This document shows, piece after piece, positions 1 to 7,595 of a stretch of DNA of 28,116 nucleotides. Below the pieces are notes generated by a model. The model was not told where the DNA came from. It was given only the letters and a program-made list of their open reading frames with translations, and searched no databases. The first letter of the stretch is position 1; each line of letters starts with the position of its first letter. Source of the DNA: Modestobacter sp. (GTDB taxonomy: Bacteria; Actinomycetota; Actinomycetes; Mycobacteriales; Geodermatophilaceae); NCBI GenBank assembly GCA_025965635.1, contig JAOPWO010000327.1:1-28116 (forward strand). The letters run 5' to 3'. A program made the translations under genes and the position numbers.

Positions 1-1311
1 TCACTGGCCCGGCGCACGGCGGTCCTGTTCGCCTTCCGCGAGCTGCTCAACGCCAGGAAGCCCGAGCTCGCCGCGATCATCACCGCCGAGCACGGCAAGG
101 TCCTCGACGACGCCCTCGGCGAGGTCTCCCGCGGGCAGGAGGTGGTCGAGTACGCCTGCGGGGTGCCCTCCCTGGTCCGTGGCGGGTTCACCGAGAACGC
201 CTCGACCAACGTCGACGTCCACTCGGTCCGCCAGGCACTGGGGCCGGTGGCCGTCATCAGCCCGTTCAACTTCCCGGCCATGGTGCCGATGTGGTTCTTC
301 CCGATCGCCATCGCCACCGGGAACACCGTCGTCCTCAAGCCCAGCGAGAAGGACCCGTCCGCCGCGCTGTGGATGGCCGAGCTGTGGAAGCAGGCCGGGC
401 TGCCCGACGGCGTCTTCAACGTCGCCCAGGGCGACAAGGTCGCCGTCGACCGGCTGCTCGAGCACCCCGACATCCGGGGCATCTCCTTCGTCGGGTCCAC
501 CCCGATCGCCCGGTACGTGTACGAGACCGGCACCCGCGCGGGCAAGCGGGTGCAGGCGCTCGGCGGCGCCAAGAACCACATGATCGTGCTGCCGGACGCC
601 GACCTGGACCTGGCCGCCGACGCCGCGGTCAACTCCGGCTTCGGCTCGGCCGGCGAGCGGTGCATGGCGATCAGCGCGGTCGTCGCCGTCGGCGGGGTCG
701 GCGACGACCTGGTCGCCCGGATCGCCGAGCGCACCGCCACGCTGCGCACCGGCGACGGCCGCCGGGGCGCCGACATGGGTCCGCTGGTCACCCGCGAGCA
801 CCGCGACAAGGTCTCCGGCTACGTCGGCGCCGGCGAGGACCAGGGCGTGAAGCTGGTCGTCGACGGCCGCGACGTGCAGCCGGACGGCGACGAGGGCGGG
901 TTCTGGCTCGGCCCGACGCTGCTCGACCACGTCCAGCCGCAGATGAGCGTCTACACCGACGAGATCTTCGGCCCGGTGCTGTCGGTGCTCCGGGTGGACA
1001 CCTACGACGACGCCCTCGCGTTGGTCAACAGCAACCCGTACGGCAACGGCACGGCGATCTTCACCAACGATGGCGGCGCGGCCCGCCGGTTCCAGCAGGA
1101 GGTCGAGGTCGGGATGATCGGCATCAACGTACCGATCCCGGTGCCGATGGCGTACTACTCGTTCGGCGGGTGGAAGAACTCGCTGTTCGGCGACTCGCAC
1201 GCGCACGGCGCCGAGGGCGTGCACTTCTTCACCCGGGGCAAGGTCATCACCAGCCGCTGGCTCGACCCGAGCCACGGCGGGCTGAACCTCGGCTTCCCGC
1301 AGAACGCTTGA
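1..1311 (+). CDS. mmsA: CoA-acylating methylmalonate-semialdehyde dehydrogenase (5' end missing)
   Basis: The reading frame is open from the first base, so the gene begins outside the window; 436 residues remain of about 500 usual for the family. It is an aldehyde dehydrogenase of the MmsA/IolA type, which converts malonate or methylmalonate semialdehyde plus CoA and NAD+ to acetyl- or propionyl-CoA and CO2. Visible family marks, counted from the window edge, are FVGSTP near codons 163-168, GGAKNH where hydrolytic ALDHs carry ELGGKS, and the catalytic Cys at codon 221 in GSAGERCM. The C-terminal stretch GGWKNSLFGDSHAHG is also typical. The stop overlaps a possible TTG start of the next gene, so the two are probably co-transcribed. 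In inositol catabolism IolA performs the last dedicated step; valine degradation is the alternative role. The inositol-type dehydrogenases nearby favour the former. Confidence 0.93.
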   Translation, partial: SLARRTAVLFAFRELLNARKPELAAIITAEHGKVLDDALGEVSRGQEVVEYACGVPSLVRGGFTENASTNVDVHSVRQALGPVAVISPFNFPAMVPMWFFPIAIATGNTVVLKPSEKDPSAALWMAELWKQAGLPDGVFNVAQGDKVAVDRLLEHPDIRGISFVGSTPIARYVYETGTRAGKRVQALGGAKNHMIVLPDADLDLAADAAVNSGFGSAGERCMAISAVVAVGGVGDDLVARIAERTATLRTGDGRRGADMGPLVTREHRDKVSGYVGAGEDQGVKLVVDGRDVQPDGDEGGFWLGPTLLDHVQPQMSVYTDEIFGPVLSVLRVDTYDDALALVNSNPYGNGTAIFTNDGGAARRFQQEVEVGMIGINVPIPVPMAYYSFGGWKNSLFGDSHAHGAEGVHFFTRGKVITSRWLDPSHGGLNLGFPQNA

Positions 1312-2366
1312 GGAGGGACCCCGCGGCCCCGCTGCGCATCGGCCTGGTCGGTTTCGGCAAGGGTGGACGGTACTTCCACGCCCCGCTGATCGACCAGGCC
1401 GAGGGCTGCGAGCTGGGCGGCGTCGTCGTCCGGTCGGCGGCACGGCGGGCCGAGCTGGCCGCCGGCCGTCCCGGCCTGCCCGTCCACGGCAGCCTCGCGG
1501 AGCTGGCCGCGGCCGGGGTCGACGCCGTGGTGGTCACCACGCCGCTCGACTCGCACGTCGCCCTGGTCCGCGAGGCGGTCGGCCTCGGCCTGCCGGTGGT
1601 GTGCGACAAGCCCTTCGCGCCCGACGCGGACACCGCCCGGGAGACCGTCCGGTTCGCTGAGCACGCGGGGGTGCCGCTGACGGTCTACCAGAACCGCCGG
1701 TGGGACGCCGACTTCCGCACCGTGCTGGACGTGGTGCAGGGCGGCGAGCTCGGCGAGGTCGTCGCCGTCGAGTCCCGGATGGAGCAGTCCCCGCCGGACG
1801 GCGGCGTCCCGACCAGCGGCGGCGGGGTGCGGCTGGACCTGGGCAGTCACGCCGTCGACCAGCTCCGCTGCCTGCTCGGCCCGGTCGAGTCGGTCTACGC
1901 GGAGTGCCGGGTGCTCCCCGGGCGCGGCCTCGACGACCGCTTCTTCGCCGCCCTGCGGCACCGCAGCGGCGTCTGGTCGCACCTGACGTGCACGCTGACC
2001 CACCAGGGCGAGCCGGGCGCGCGCTTCCGGGTCGTGGGCACCGCGGCCACCCTCGTGGTCGAGGACGACGACGGCCAGACCGACCGCCTGCTGGCCGGCC
2101 GCACCCCGGCCGACGAGGGCGCCGCCTGGGGCACGGTGCCGGAGAGCCGGTGGGGCCGGGTGCACCGGGGCGGCGCCGCGACCCCGGTGCCCTCGGCGAC
2201 CGGGTCGTGGAGCTCCTTCTACACCGGCCTGGCGGGTGCGCTCCGCGACCGGACCCCGCTGCCGGTGGACCCGGCGGACGCGGTCGCCACGCTCGAGGTG
2301 CTCGACGCCGCCCGGCTCAGCGCGCGGACGGGGCAGGTCGTGCGGCTTCCGGAGGGCGCGGGGTGA
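1308..2366 (+). CDS. Gfo/Idh/MocA oxidoreductase, scyllo-inositol dehydrogenase (IolW)-like
   Basis: The product is an NAD(P)-dependent dehydrogenase of about 352 residues. It has a Rossmann motif GFGKGG followed by RYFHAPLI, then CDKPF carrying the conserved lysine, YQNRRWDADF, and DLGSHAVDQ with the active-site His/Asp. The FHAPLI and QNRRWDxDF blocks resemble the B. subtilis IolW/YvaA group of NADP-dependent scyllo-inositol 2-dehydrogenases, so a cyclitol or sugar substrate is likely but not proven. The start is uncertain. A TTG at 1308 overlaps the mmsA stop; the strong AGGAGGG at 1311-1317 lies just after it and could instead serve the in-frame CTG at 1332. No ATG or GTG precedes the Rossmann fold. 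The 3' end overlaps the convergent isomerase gene by 50 bp. Confidence 0.85.
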   Translation: MRRDPAAPLRIGLVGFGKGGRYFHAPLIDQAEGCELGGVVVRSAARRAELAAGRPGLPVHGSLAELAAAGVDAVVVTTPLDSHVALVREAVGLGLPVVCDKPFAPDADTARETVRFAEHAGVPLTVYQNRRWDADFRTVLDVVQGGELGEVVAVESRMEQSPPDGGVPTSGGGVRLDLGSHAVDQLRCLLGPVESVYAECRVLPGRGLDDRFFAALRHRSGVWSHLTCTLTHQGEPGARFRVVGTAATLVVEDDDGQTDRLLAGRTPADEGAAWGTVPESRWGRVHRGGAATPVPSATGSWSSFYTGLAGALRDRTPLPVDPADAVATLEVLDAARLSARTGQVVRLPEGAG

Positions 2367-3138
2367 AGGCGCTGCGGAAGCTGGCCAGGGCCTCGTCCGG
2401 GTCGCCCGACGCCCAGGCCTCCATCCCCACCACGCCGTCGTAACCCAGCCGGGTCAGCGCCGCCGCCACCGCCGGGTAGGCGATCTCCCCGGTGCCCGGC
2501 TCGCACCGACCGGGGACGTCGGCCACCTGGATCTCCCCGATCCACGGCAGCGCCTCCTCGACCAGGCCGATCAGGTTCCCCTCGCCGATCTGGGCGTGGT
2601 ACAGGTCGAGGTTCATCCGCAGGTGCGGGCTGTCGACCGCGGCCACCAGCGCCATCGTGTCGGTCGCCCGGGCGAACGGGGTGCCGGGATGGTCGACGGC
2701 GGTGTTGAGGTTCTCCAGCGTGAACACCCGGCCCGCCCGCTCCCCCAGTGCGGCCAGCCGGGTGAGGGTGCGGGCGGCGGTGAGCCACATCGCCGGCGTG
2801 ACCGCCCCGCTCGGCACGACCGGGAGGCCGCGCTGGTCCAGACCGGTCCCGTGCACGTTCAGCCGCGGGCAGTCCAGCCGCTCGGCGGCCTGCAGCGACA
2901 GCTCGGCGGTGCGCAGCAGCTCCTCCGCACCGGCCTGGTCGGCGAGCGTCCCGGTGACGTACCCGGTCATCGAGGAGAAGGTCGCCCCGGTGCCGGCGAG
3001 CGCGTCGAGGTCCTTCGCCGTCCAGTCCCAGATCTCCACCTCGAGACCGAGGCCGGCGATCCGCCGCACCCGCTCCTCCACCGGCAGGTCGAGGAAGACC
3101 ATCTCCGCGCACGCGGCCAGCCGGTACCCACCGCTCAT
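2317..3138 (-). CDS. Hydroxypyruvate isomerase-like TIM-barrel protein
   Basis: This 273-residue TIM-barrel protein belongs to the xylose-isomerase-like superfamily. The segments LENLN (E142), NLDLYH (D178, H181), EIQVADVPGRCEPGTGEI (about 202-219) and GMEAW (E240) match the hydroxypyruvate isomerase (Hyi) / IolI-type pattern, with E142 and E240 as probable catalytic and metal ligands. Family members interconvert hydroxypyruvate and tartronate semialdehyde, or isomerise keto-sugars and keto-inositols. The ATG overlaps the stop of the upstream IolG-like gene (ATGA), so translation is coupled. It is the last gene of the minus-strand set TIM barrel, P450, dehydrogenase, isomerase. A keto-sugar or keto-inositol made by the neighbouring dehydrogenase is the likely substrate; the exact one cannot be read from sequence. 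Confidence 0.87.
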   Translation of the reverse strand: MSGGYRLAACAEMVFLDLPVEERVRRIAGLGLEVEIWDWTAKDLDALAGTGATFSSMTGYVTGTLADQAGAEELLRTAELSLQAAERLDCPRLNVHGTGLDQRGLPVVPSGAVTPAMWLTAARTLTRLAALGERAGRVFTLENLNTAVDHPGTPFARATDTMALVAAVDSPHLRMNLDLYHAQIGEGNLIGLVEEALPWIGEIQVADVPGRCEPGTGEIAYPAVAAALTRLGYDGVVGMEAWASGDPDEALASFRSAFTPRPPEAARPAPSAR

Positions 3139-4163
3139 GCCGGGACCTCGTCCAGCCGCACCGGGCGACCGATGCGCACCGACCCGGCGGCCGCGAGGGC
3201 GATCGCCAGCGCGGCCCGGGCGTCCGCACCGGTCACCAGGGCCGGCGTCCCGCTGCGGACAGCGCCGACGAAGGCCGCCAGCTCGGCGGTGTAGGCGTCC
3301 GGGAAGAGCTCCTGGTCGCCGCGCACCGTCTCGACGGCGCGGCCCTCCGGCCCCGACCAGACCATCCCGGTGCGGCGCCCGTCGCCCATGGTGACCATGC
3401 CTCCGGAGCCCAGCACCTCGCCTCGGACGTCGTAGCCGTAGCTGGCCTCGAAGCAGGCCTCGGCGACCGCCCGGGCGCCGTTGTCGAACCGCACCACGAC
3501 GACGGCGGTGTCCAGCAGGCCGCGGTCCCGCCAGCCGGGCTCGACGAGCGCGTCCGCGGTCGCGAACACCTCGACCGCCTCCGCGCCCGGATTGAGGAAG
3601 CGGAGCGTGTCGAAGTCGTGGATCAGCGTCTCGCGGAAGATCGTGTCCGGCGCGACGCGGGACGGGTCGAACCCGCCGGGGTCGCGGGTCACCGACCGCA
3701 GCAAACGGGGCGTGCCCAACCGACCGGCGTCCAGCAGCGCCCGGGCCGCCGTCCAGTCGGCGGCGAACCGCCGGTTGAAGCCGACCTGCAGGACGACGCC
3801 GGCCGCCCGGGCCGCCTCGATGGCCCGGTCGGCCTCGAGGAGGGTCATCGCCATCGGCTTCTCGCAGAACACGCCCTTCCCCGCGCCGGCCGCGGCGACG
3901 ACCAGGTCGGCGTGGAAGCGCGCCGGAGCCGCGATCACCACGGCGTCGACGTCCGGGTCTGCCCACACCTGCACCGGGTCGGTGTAGGCGCGGTCGGCAC
4001 CGAGCGCGCCGGCCAGCCGCTCCGCGGCACCGGGCGCCGGGTCGGCCACGGCGACCAGCCGGGCGCCCGGGACCCGGCGGCTCAGCGTCTCCCCGTGGTA
4101 GGCACCCATCCGGCCCGAGCCGATCAGCGCCACCCGCACGGTCCCCGCCGCGTCGGTCGTCAC
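3135..4163 (-). CDS. Gfo/Idh/MocA dehydrogenase, myo-inositol 2-dehydrogenase (IolG)-like
   Basis: The protein has 342 residues from a GTG start. The N-terminal Rossmann domain carries GSGRMG (15-20), then CEKPMA (K102). The C-terminal domain has QVGFNRRF (126-133) and LIHDFDTLRFL (180-190), which holds the conserved His/Asp pair. The order and spelling of these blocks match bacterial inositol 2-dehydrogenases, which oxidise a ring hydroxyl of myo-inositol or a related polyol to a ketone with NAD+. Its start overlaps the P450 stop (GTGA) and its own stop overlaps the isomerase start (ATGA), so P450, dehydrogenase and isomerase form one coupled unit. That arrangement suggests the dehydrogenase acts on the P450 product. 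Specificity within Gfo/Idh proteins is hard to predict, so the inositol assignment is moderate. Confidence 0.87.
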   Translation of the reverse strand: MTTDAAGTVRVALIGSGRMGAYHGETLSRRVPGARLVAVADPAPGAAERLAGALGADRAYTDPVQVWADPDVDAVVIAAPARFHADLVVAAAGAGKGVFCEKPMAMTLLEADRAIEAARAAGVVLQVGFNRRFAADWTAARALLDAGRLGTPRLLRSVTRDPGGFDPSRVAPDTIFRETLIHDFDTLRFLNPGAEAVEVFATADALVEPGWRDRGLLDTAVVVVRFDNGARAVAEACFEASYGYDVRGEVLGSGGMVTMGDGRRTGMVWSGPEGRAVETVRGDQELFPDAYTAELAAFVGAVRSGTPALVTGADARAALAIALAAAGSVRIGRPVRLDEVPA

Positions 4164-5383
4164 GAGGGCGCCGGGAACGACAGCGGGAGCTGCGACCAGA
4201 CGTACATGTTCGGCGTGGTGGCGTAGCGCACCGGCGGGCCGGCCAGCGTGTAGTCGCCGAGCAGCGGCAGTGCCTCCTCCAGCGCCACCTTGGCCTCCAG
4301 GCGGGCGAGCGGCGCCCCGAGGCAGCCGTGGCGGCCCTCCCCGAAGCCCAGGTGCCGCGGCTTCCCCCGGGTGATGTCGAAGGCGTCCGGGTCGGCGAAC
4401 TGCCGCTCGTCGCGGTTCGCCGCGCCGTAGACCAGCACCACCCGGCCGCCGGCGGGGATGGTCACCCCGTGCAGGGTCACCTCGCGGGAGGTGGTGCGGC
4501 CGACCAGCTGGAGCGGGCTGGAGTGCCGGATGGTCTCCTCCACCGCCGCCGGGCCGAGCGAGGGGTCCGCGCGCAGCAGCGCCCGCTGGTCGGGGCTCTC
4601 GGCGAGGTTCTTGAACAGCGACCCGACCAGCCCGGCGGTGCTCTCCACCCCGCCCAGGAAGAGCACCATCATCAGGCCGAGGACCTCCGAGGCCGGCTGG
4701 AGGTGCTCGTCGGCGAACGGCACGCCGTCGATCTCGGCCCGGACGAGCTGGCTGACGACGTCCTCGCGCGGAGACCGCCGCCGGTCCTCGAGCAGGTCGA
4801 TGAAGAACTGCTGGATCCCCGCGGTGGCCGCCTTCGCCACCGGCGTCAGCCGGGCGTCACCGGGGCGGCGGTCCTTGAGCTCGTGCACCCAGCGGTCGAG
4901 CTGGGCGCGGCCCTCTTCCTGCGCGCTGGGCAGGCCCAGCACGGTGAAGAACACCTCGTTGGGCAGCGGCCAGGCCAGCTCCTGCGCCAGGTCCACCTCG
5001 CCGCGGTCCCGCCAGGCCGCGAGCAGCCGCCGGACGACGCCGCGGATCTCGTCCTCCTTCCTGGCGAGCGTGCGCGGCAGGAAGTGCGGCTGCACGATGC
5101 GGCGCACCTGGTCGTGCCGCGGGTTGTCGACGTCGGGCAGGAACCCCGGACCGCTCTGGTCCTTGGCCGTGTCGTCGATGTCGATGCCCTCGTAGCTGAG
5201 GAAGGTCTCGGGGTCGCGCGCCGCGGCCCGCACGTCCTCGAACCGGGACAGCGCCCACCAGTTCCACTTCTCGCTGCGGAAGACCGGCGCCTCGTCCCGC
5301 ATCCAGCGGTACACCGGGAAGGGATCGGCCTGGAACGCCGGGCTGAACGGGTCGTACTCCATCGCGGTCGGGGCAGTGGTCAC
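4160..5383 (-). CDS. Cytochrome P450
   Basis: This is a soluble bacterial class P450 of 407 residues with no membrane anchor. The heme-binding loop is FGEGRHGCLG (347-356) with Cys354 as the thiolate ligand. The ExxR motif lies in EETIR (282-286). The I-helix oxygen-activation motif is GGVEST (244-249), which places Ser where most family members have Thr. The start is GTG at 5383; an in-frame ATG at 5362 is an alternative. It sits 64 nt after a TIM-barrel gene and overlaps the IolG-like dehydrogenase by 4 bp. No ferredoxin or ferredoxin reductase is visible in the window, so its electron donors are elsewhere. P450s normally hydroxylate or dealkylate hydrophobic substrates; placement in a polyol operon suggests O-demethylation or hydroxylation of a modified cyclitol or sugar. 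That role is inferred only from context. Confidence 0.95.
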   Translation of the reverse strand: MTTAPTAMEYDPFSPAFQADPFPVYRWMRDEAPVFRSEKWNWWALSRFEDVRAAARDPETFLSYEGIDIDDTAKDQSGPGFLPDVDNPRHDQVRRIVQPHFLPRTLARKEDEIRGVVRRLLAAWRDRGEVDLAQELAWPLPNEVFFTVLGLPSAQEEGRAQLDRWVHELKDRRPGDARLTPVAKAATAGIQQFFIDLLEDRRRSPREDVVSQLVRAEIDGVPFADEHLQPASEVLGLMMVLFLGGVESTAGLVGSLFKNLAESPDQRALLRADPSLGPAAVEETIRHSSPLQLVGRTTSREVTLHGVTIPAGGRVVLVYGAANRDERQFADPDAFDITRGKPRHLGFGEGRHGCLGAPLARLEAKVALEEALPLLGDYTLAGPPVRYATTPNMYVWSQLPLSFPAPS

Positions 5384-5447
5384 GGTCGGCTCCGCGGGTG
5401 ATCGGTGGATGGGACGGTTCGGGCGTGCGTGGTTCCGGTGGTGCAGG

Positions 5448-6440
5448 TCAGAGGGCCCGCGCGGCGGCGAGCAGCGTCTCGGCGGCCGAACGCAGGCCCT
5501 CGACCTGGCCCAGCTCCGCGTCCTCGTGCTCGATGTTGACCGCCATGTCGGGGTCGACCGCCTGCAGCGCGGCGAGGAACCGGGTCCAGAATTCGACGTC
5601 GTGCCCCCGGCCGACGGCGACGAAGTCCCACGAGGAGTCCTGCGGCCAGCGGGAGAGCGTGTAGCGGCCGCCCAGTGACACCGCTCCGGGCTCGTCGGGA
5701 CCGACCCGGCCGTGCCGGTCGTCGAGCACGCCGTTGACGGCAGCGGCCGGGTTGATCCGGGTGTCCTTGGCCGCGGCGTTGTAGACGAGCTCGCCCAGTG
5801 CCCCGATGGCGGCGACCGGGTCGATGCCCTGCCAGAACAGGTGGCTGGGGTCCATCTCCGCGCCCACGTGGGTGGCGCCGATCTGCTCCGCCAGGCGCAG
5901 CATCGTGGCCGGGTTGTAGACGACGTTGTGCGGGTGCATCTCGATGCAGACCTTCACGTCGGCGTCGGCCGCCCGGGCCTGGACGTCGCGCCAGTACGGG
6001 AGCGCGACGTCCCACTGGTGGTCGCGCGCGTCCAGGTACGCGCTGTCCCAGGGCAGCACGGTCCAGGACGGCAGGCGCGCCCCCGGGTCGCTGCCGGGCA
6101 GGCCCGACATCGTCACGACCCGCCGGACGCCGAGCAGCGCGCCCAGCTCGATCGCGTCGTGGACGTCCCGGCCGTGCTGCTCCCGCACCTCCGGATCGGG
6201 GTGGAGGGGGTTGCCGTTGCAGTTCAGCGCCGTGAGCGTGATGCCGGCGGCGTCGAACAGCCCGAGGTACTCCTCGCGTGCGTCCTTGCTCGCCCGGACG
6301 TCGGCGATCGGCAGGTGGGGTGCGGGCAGGAAACCACCCGAGTTCACCTCGGCGCTGTCGAGCCCCAGGTCGCCGAGCACGGTGAGCGCCTCGGCGAGCG
6401 GCCGGTCGTGCAGGACGGCGGTGTAGGCACCGAGCTTCAT
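5448..6440 (-). CDS. Sugar phosphate isomerase/epimerase family TIM-barrel protein
   Basis: The protein has 330 residues and the xylose-isomerase-like TIM-barrel fold. Likely metal ligands are E167 in CIEMHPHN, D197 in EMDPSHLFWQG, H280 in GRGHD and E304 or E306 in NIEHED. Such proteins act as isomerases, epimerases or dehydratases on sugars and keto-inositols (the IolE, IolH and IolI families share the fold). The reaction here cannot be fixed from sequence. The ATG is preceded by GAGGAG about 11 nt upstream. It is the first gene of the minus-strand operon that continues into the P450. It is transcribed divergently from the LacI-family regulator, whose probable operator lies about 45-60 nt upstream. 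Confidence 0.88.
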   Translation of the reverse strand: MKLGAYTAVLHDRPLAEALTVLGDLGLDSAEVNSGGFLPAPHLPIADVRASKDAREEYLGLFDAAGITLTALNCNGNPLHPDPEVREQHGRDVHDAIELGALLGVRRVVTMSGLPGSDPGARLPSWTVLPWDSAYLDARDHQWDVALPYWRDVQARAADADVKVCIEMHPHNVVYNPATMLRLAEQIGATHVGAEMDPSHLFWQGIDPVAAIGALGELVYNAAAKDTRINPAAAVNGVLDDRHGRVGPDEPGAVSLGGRYTLSRWPQDSSWDFVAVGRGHDVEFWTRFLAALQAVDPDMAVNIEHEDAELGQVEGLRSAAETLLAAARAL

Positions 6441-6482
6441 CGGGGTTCGGACTCCTCGCGTCGGTCAGCGGCGGCAACCAGG

Positions 6483-6498
6483 CTTAAAGCGCTTTAAG
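6483..6498. promoter_or_regulatory. LacI-type operator palindrome
   Basis: CTTAAAGCGCTTTAAG is a perfect 16-bp palindrome with the central CG typical of LacI/GalR-family operators. It stands in the divergent promoter region between the TIM-barrel/P450 operon and the LacI-family gene. It is one of the few AT-rich spots in the area. The regulator encoded next door probably binds here and controls both directions. Confidence 0.8.
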
Positions 6499-6507
6499 AC
6501 AGGCCCG

Positions 6508-6513
6508 TAGGAT
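6508..6513 (+). promoter_or_regulatory. Probable -10 element of the LacI-family gene
   Basis: TAGGAT fits the actinobacterial TANNNT -10 consensus. Allowing about 18 nt, the -35 position falls on TTAAAG inside the operator palindrome, so a bound repressor would block RNA polymerase (autoregulation). A transcript starting near 6520 favours the TTG at 6556 as start codon. No good -35 consensus is visible. Confidence 0.45.
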
Positions 6514-6555
6514 GCGATCCAGGGCGCAGTGGTGTCAAGGGCCAGGGGGTGCGGA

Positions 6556-7584
6556 TTGGCCGACGACGACCGGGCCCGGCGCCGTCCCCGCCTGGAGGAC
6601 GTGGCCGCCGACGTCGGCGTGTCCACCGCGTCGGTCTCACTGGTGCTGCGTGGCGCGGCCGGCCCCAGCGCGGCGACCCGCGAGCGCGTGCTGGAGGCGG
6701 CGGCGCGGCTGGGGTACCGGCCGGACCGCGCCGCCAGCCTGCTGGCCCGGCGCCGCAGCCGGCTGATCGGCGTGATGATGGACGTGCGCAGCACCTACCA
6801 CGGCGAACTCGTCGAGGCCGTCCACGAGGCGGCCGAGCAGCACGGTTACGACCTGGTGCTCAGCACGACCACCCGCACCCGGGACGAGCACCGGGCGGTC
6901 GAGACGCTGCTCGACTCCCGCTGCGAGGCGCTGGTGCTGCTCGGCGCCGAGGCCGACGCGGCCTGGCTGACCGCACTCGATCGCCAGCTGCCGGTCGTGG
7001 TCGTCGGCCGCCCCGTGCCGTCGGCGGGGGTGGACGTGGTGCGCGCGGCCGACGACGAGGGCGTGGGCAGCGCCGTCGGCCACCTCGTGGAGCTGGGGCA
7101 CCGCGACATCGCCTACGTCGACGGCGGCGCCGGGGTCATCGCCGTCGGGCGCCGCGCGGGGTACGAGCAGGCGATGTCCCGGCACGGGCTGGCCGACCAG
7201 GTCCGGGTGCTGCCGGGTGGCCACACCGAGGAGGACGGGGTCGTCGCGGCCGGGCTGATCACCGGGTGGCGCGCGCAACCGACCGCCGTCGTCGCCTTCA
7301 ACGACCGGGTGGCCGTGGGCTTGCTCGACGCCTTCCGCCGGGCGGGGCTCACCGTGCCCGCCGACGTGTCCCTGGTCGGGTACGACGACAGCCCGCTCGC
7401 CCGGCTGGCCCACATCGGCCTGACGACGGTCAGCCAGGACGCAGCAGGGCTGACCCACCACGCCGTCGCCGCCCTCGTCGAGCGGCTCGACCGGGGCCGG
7501 ACCGGGCACCGCGAGGTCGTGGTGCCCCCGCACCTGGTCGTCCGGACCAGCACCGGACCCGGGCCGGCCGCCCGGCCGGCCTGA
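6556..7584 (+). CDS. LacI-family transcriptional regulator
   Basis: The N-terminus has the LacI helix-turn-helix and hinge (LEDVAADVGVSTASVSLVLR, then ERVLEAAARLGYRPDRAAS), followed by a periplasmic-binding-protein-like effector domain (LIGVMMDV to the C-terminus). It should act as a dimeric repressor released by a sugar or polyol ligand. The start chosen is TTG at 6556, because AGGGGG lies 6 nt upstream and the predicted transcript begins near 6520. GTG codons at 6529 and 6532 are alternatives that would add eight or nine residues. The gene is divergent from the TIM-barrel/P450 operon and convergent with the ABC transporter operon. The palindrome at 6483-6498 is its likely target. Confidence 0.93.
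   Translation: MADDDRARRRPRLEDVAADVGVSTASVSLVLRGAAGPSAATRERVLEAAARLGYRPDRAASLLARRRSRLIGVMMDVRSTYHGELVEAVHEAAEQHGYDLVLSTTTRTRDEHRAVETLLDSRCEALVLLGAEADAAWLTALDRQLPVVVVGRPVPSAGVDVVRAADDEGVGSAVGHLVELGHRDIAYVDGGAGVIAVGRRAGYEQAMSRHGLADQVRVLPGGHTEEDGVVAAGLITGWRAQPTAVVAFNDRVAVGLLDAFRRAGLTVPADVSLVGYDDSPLARLAHIGLTTVSQDAAGLTHHAVAALVERLDRGRTGHREVVVPPHLVVRTSTGPGPAARPA
7562..7581. terminator. Hairpin at the convergent LacI / ABC ATPase junction
   Basis: An 8-bp perfect inverted repeat GGCCGGCC with a GCCC loop covers the last codons of the LacI-family gene, 14 nt from the end of the oppositely oriented ATPase gene. There is no T-tract. It could act as a bidirectional terminator, but it may simply reflect Gly/Pro/Ala codons in GC-rich DNA. 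Confidence 0.35.
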
Positions 7585-7595
7585 ACCGGCGCGAC

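Noticed and set aside
1..1443. Long open frame on the minus strand opposite mmsA
   Set aside because: Its translation is low-complexity Arg/Val/Gly/Asp without any family motif, as expected for the shadow of a high-GC gene; the plus strand carries clear MmsA motifs.
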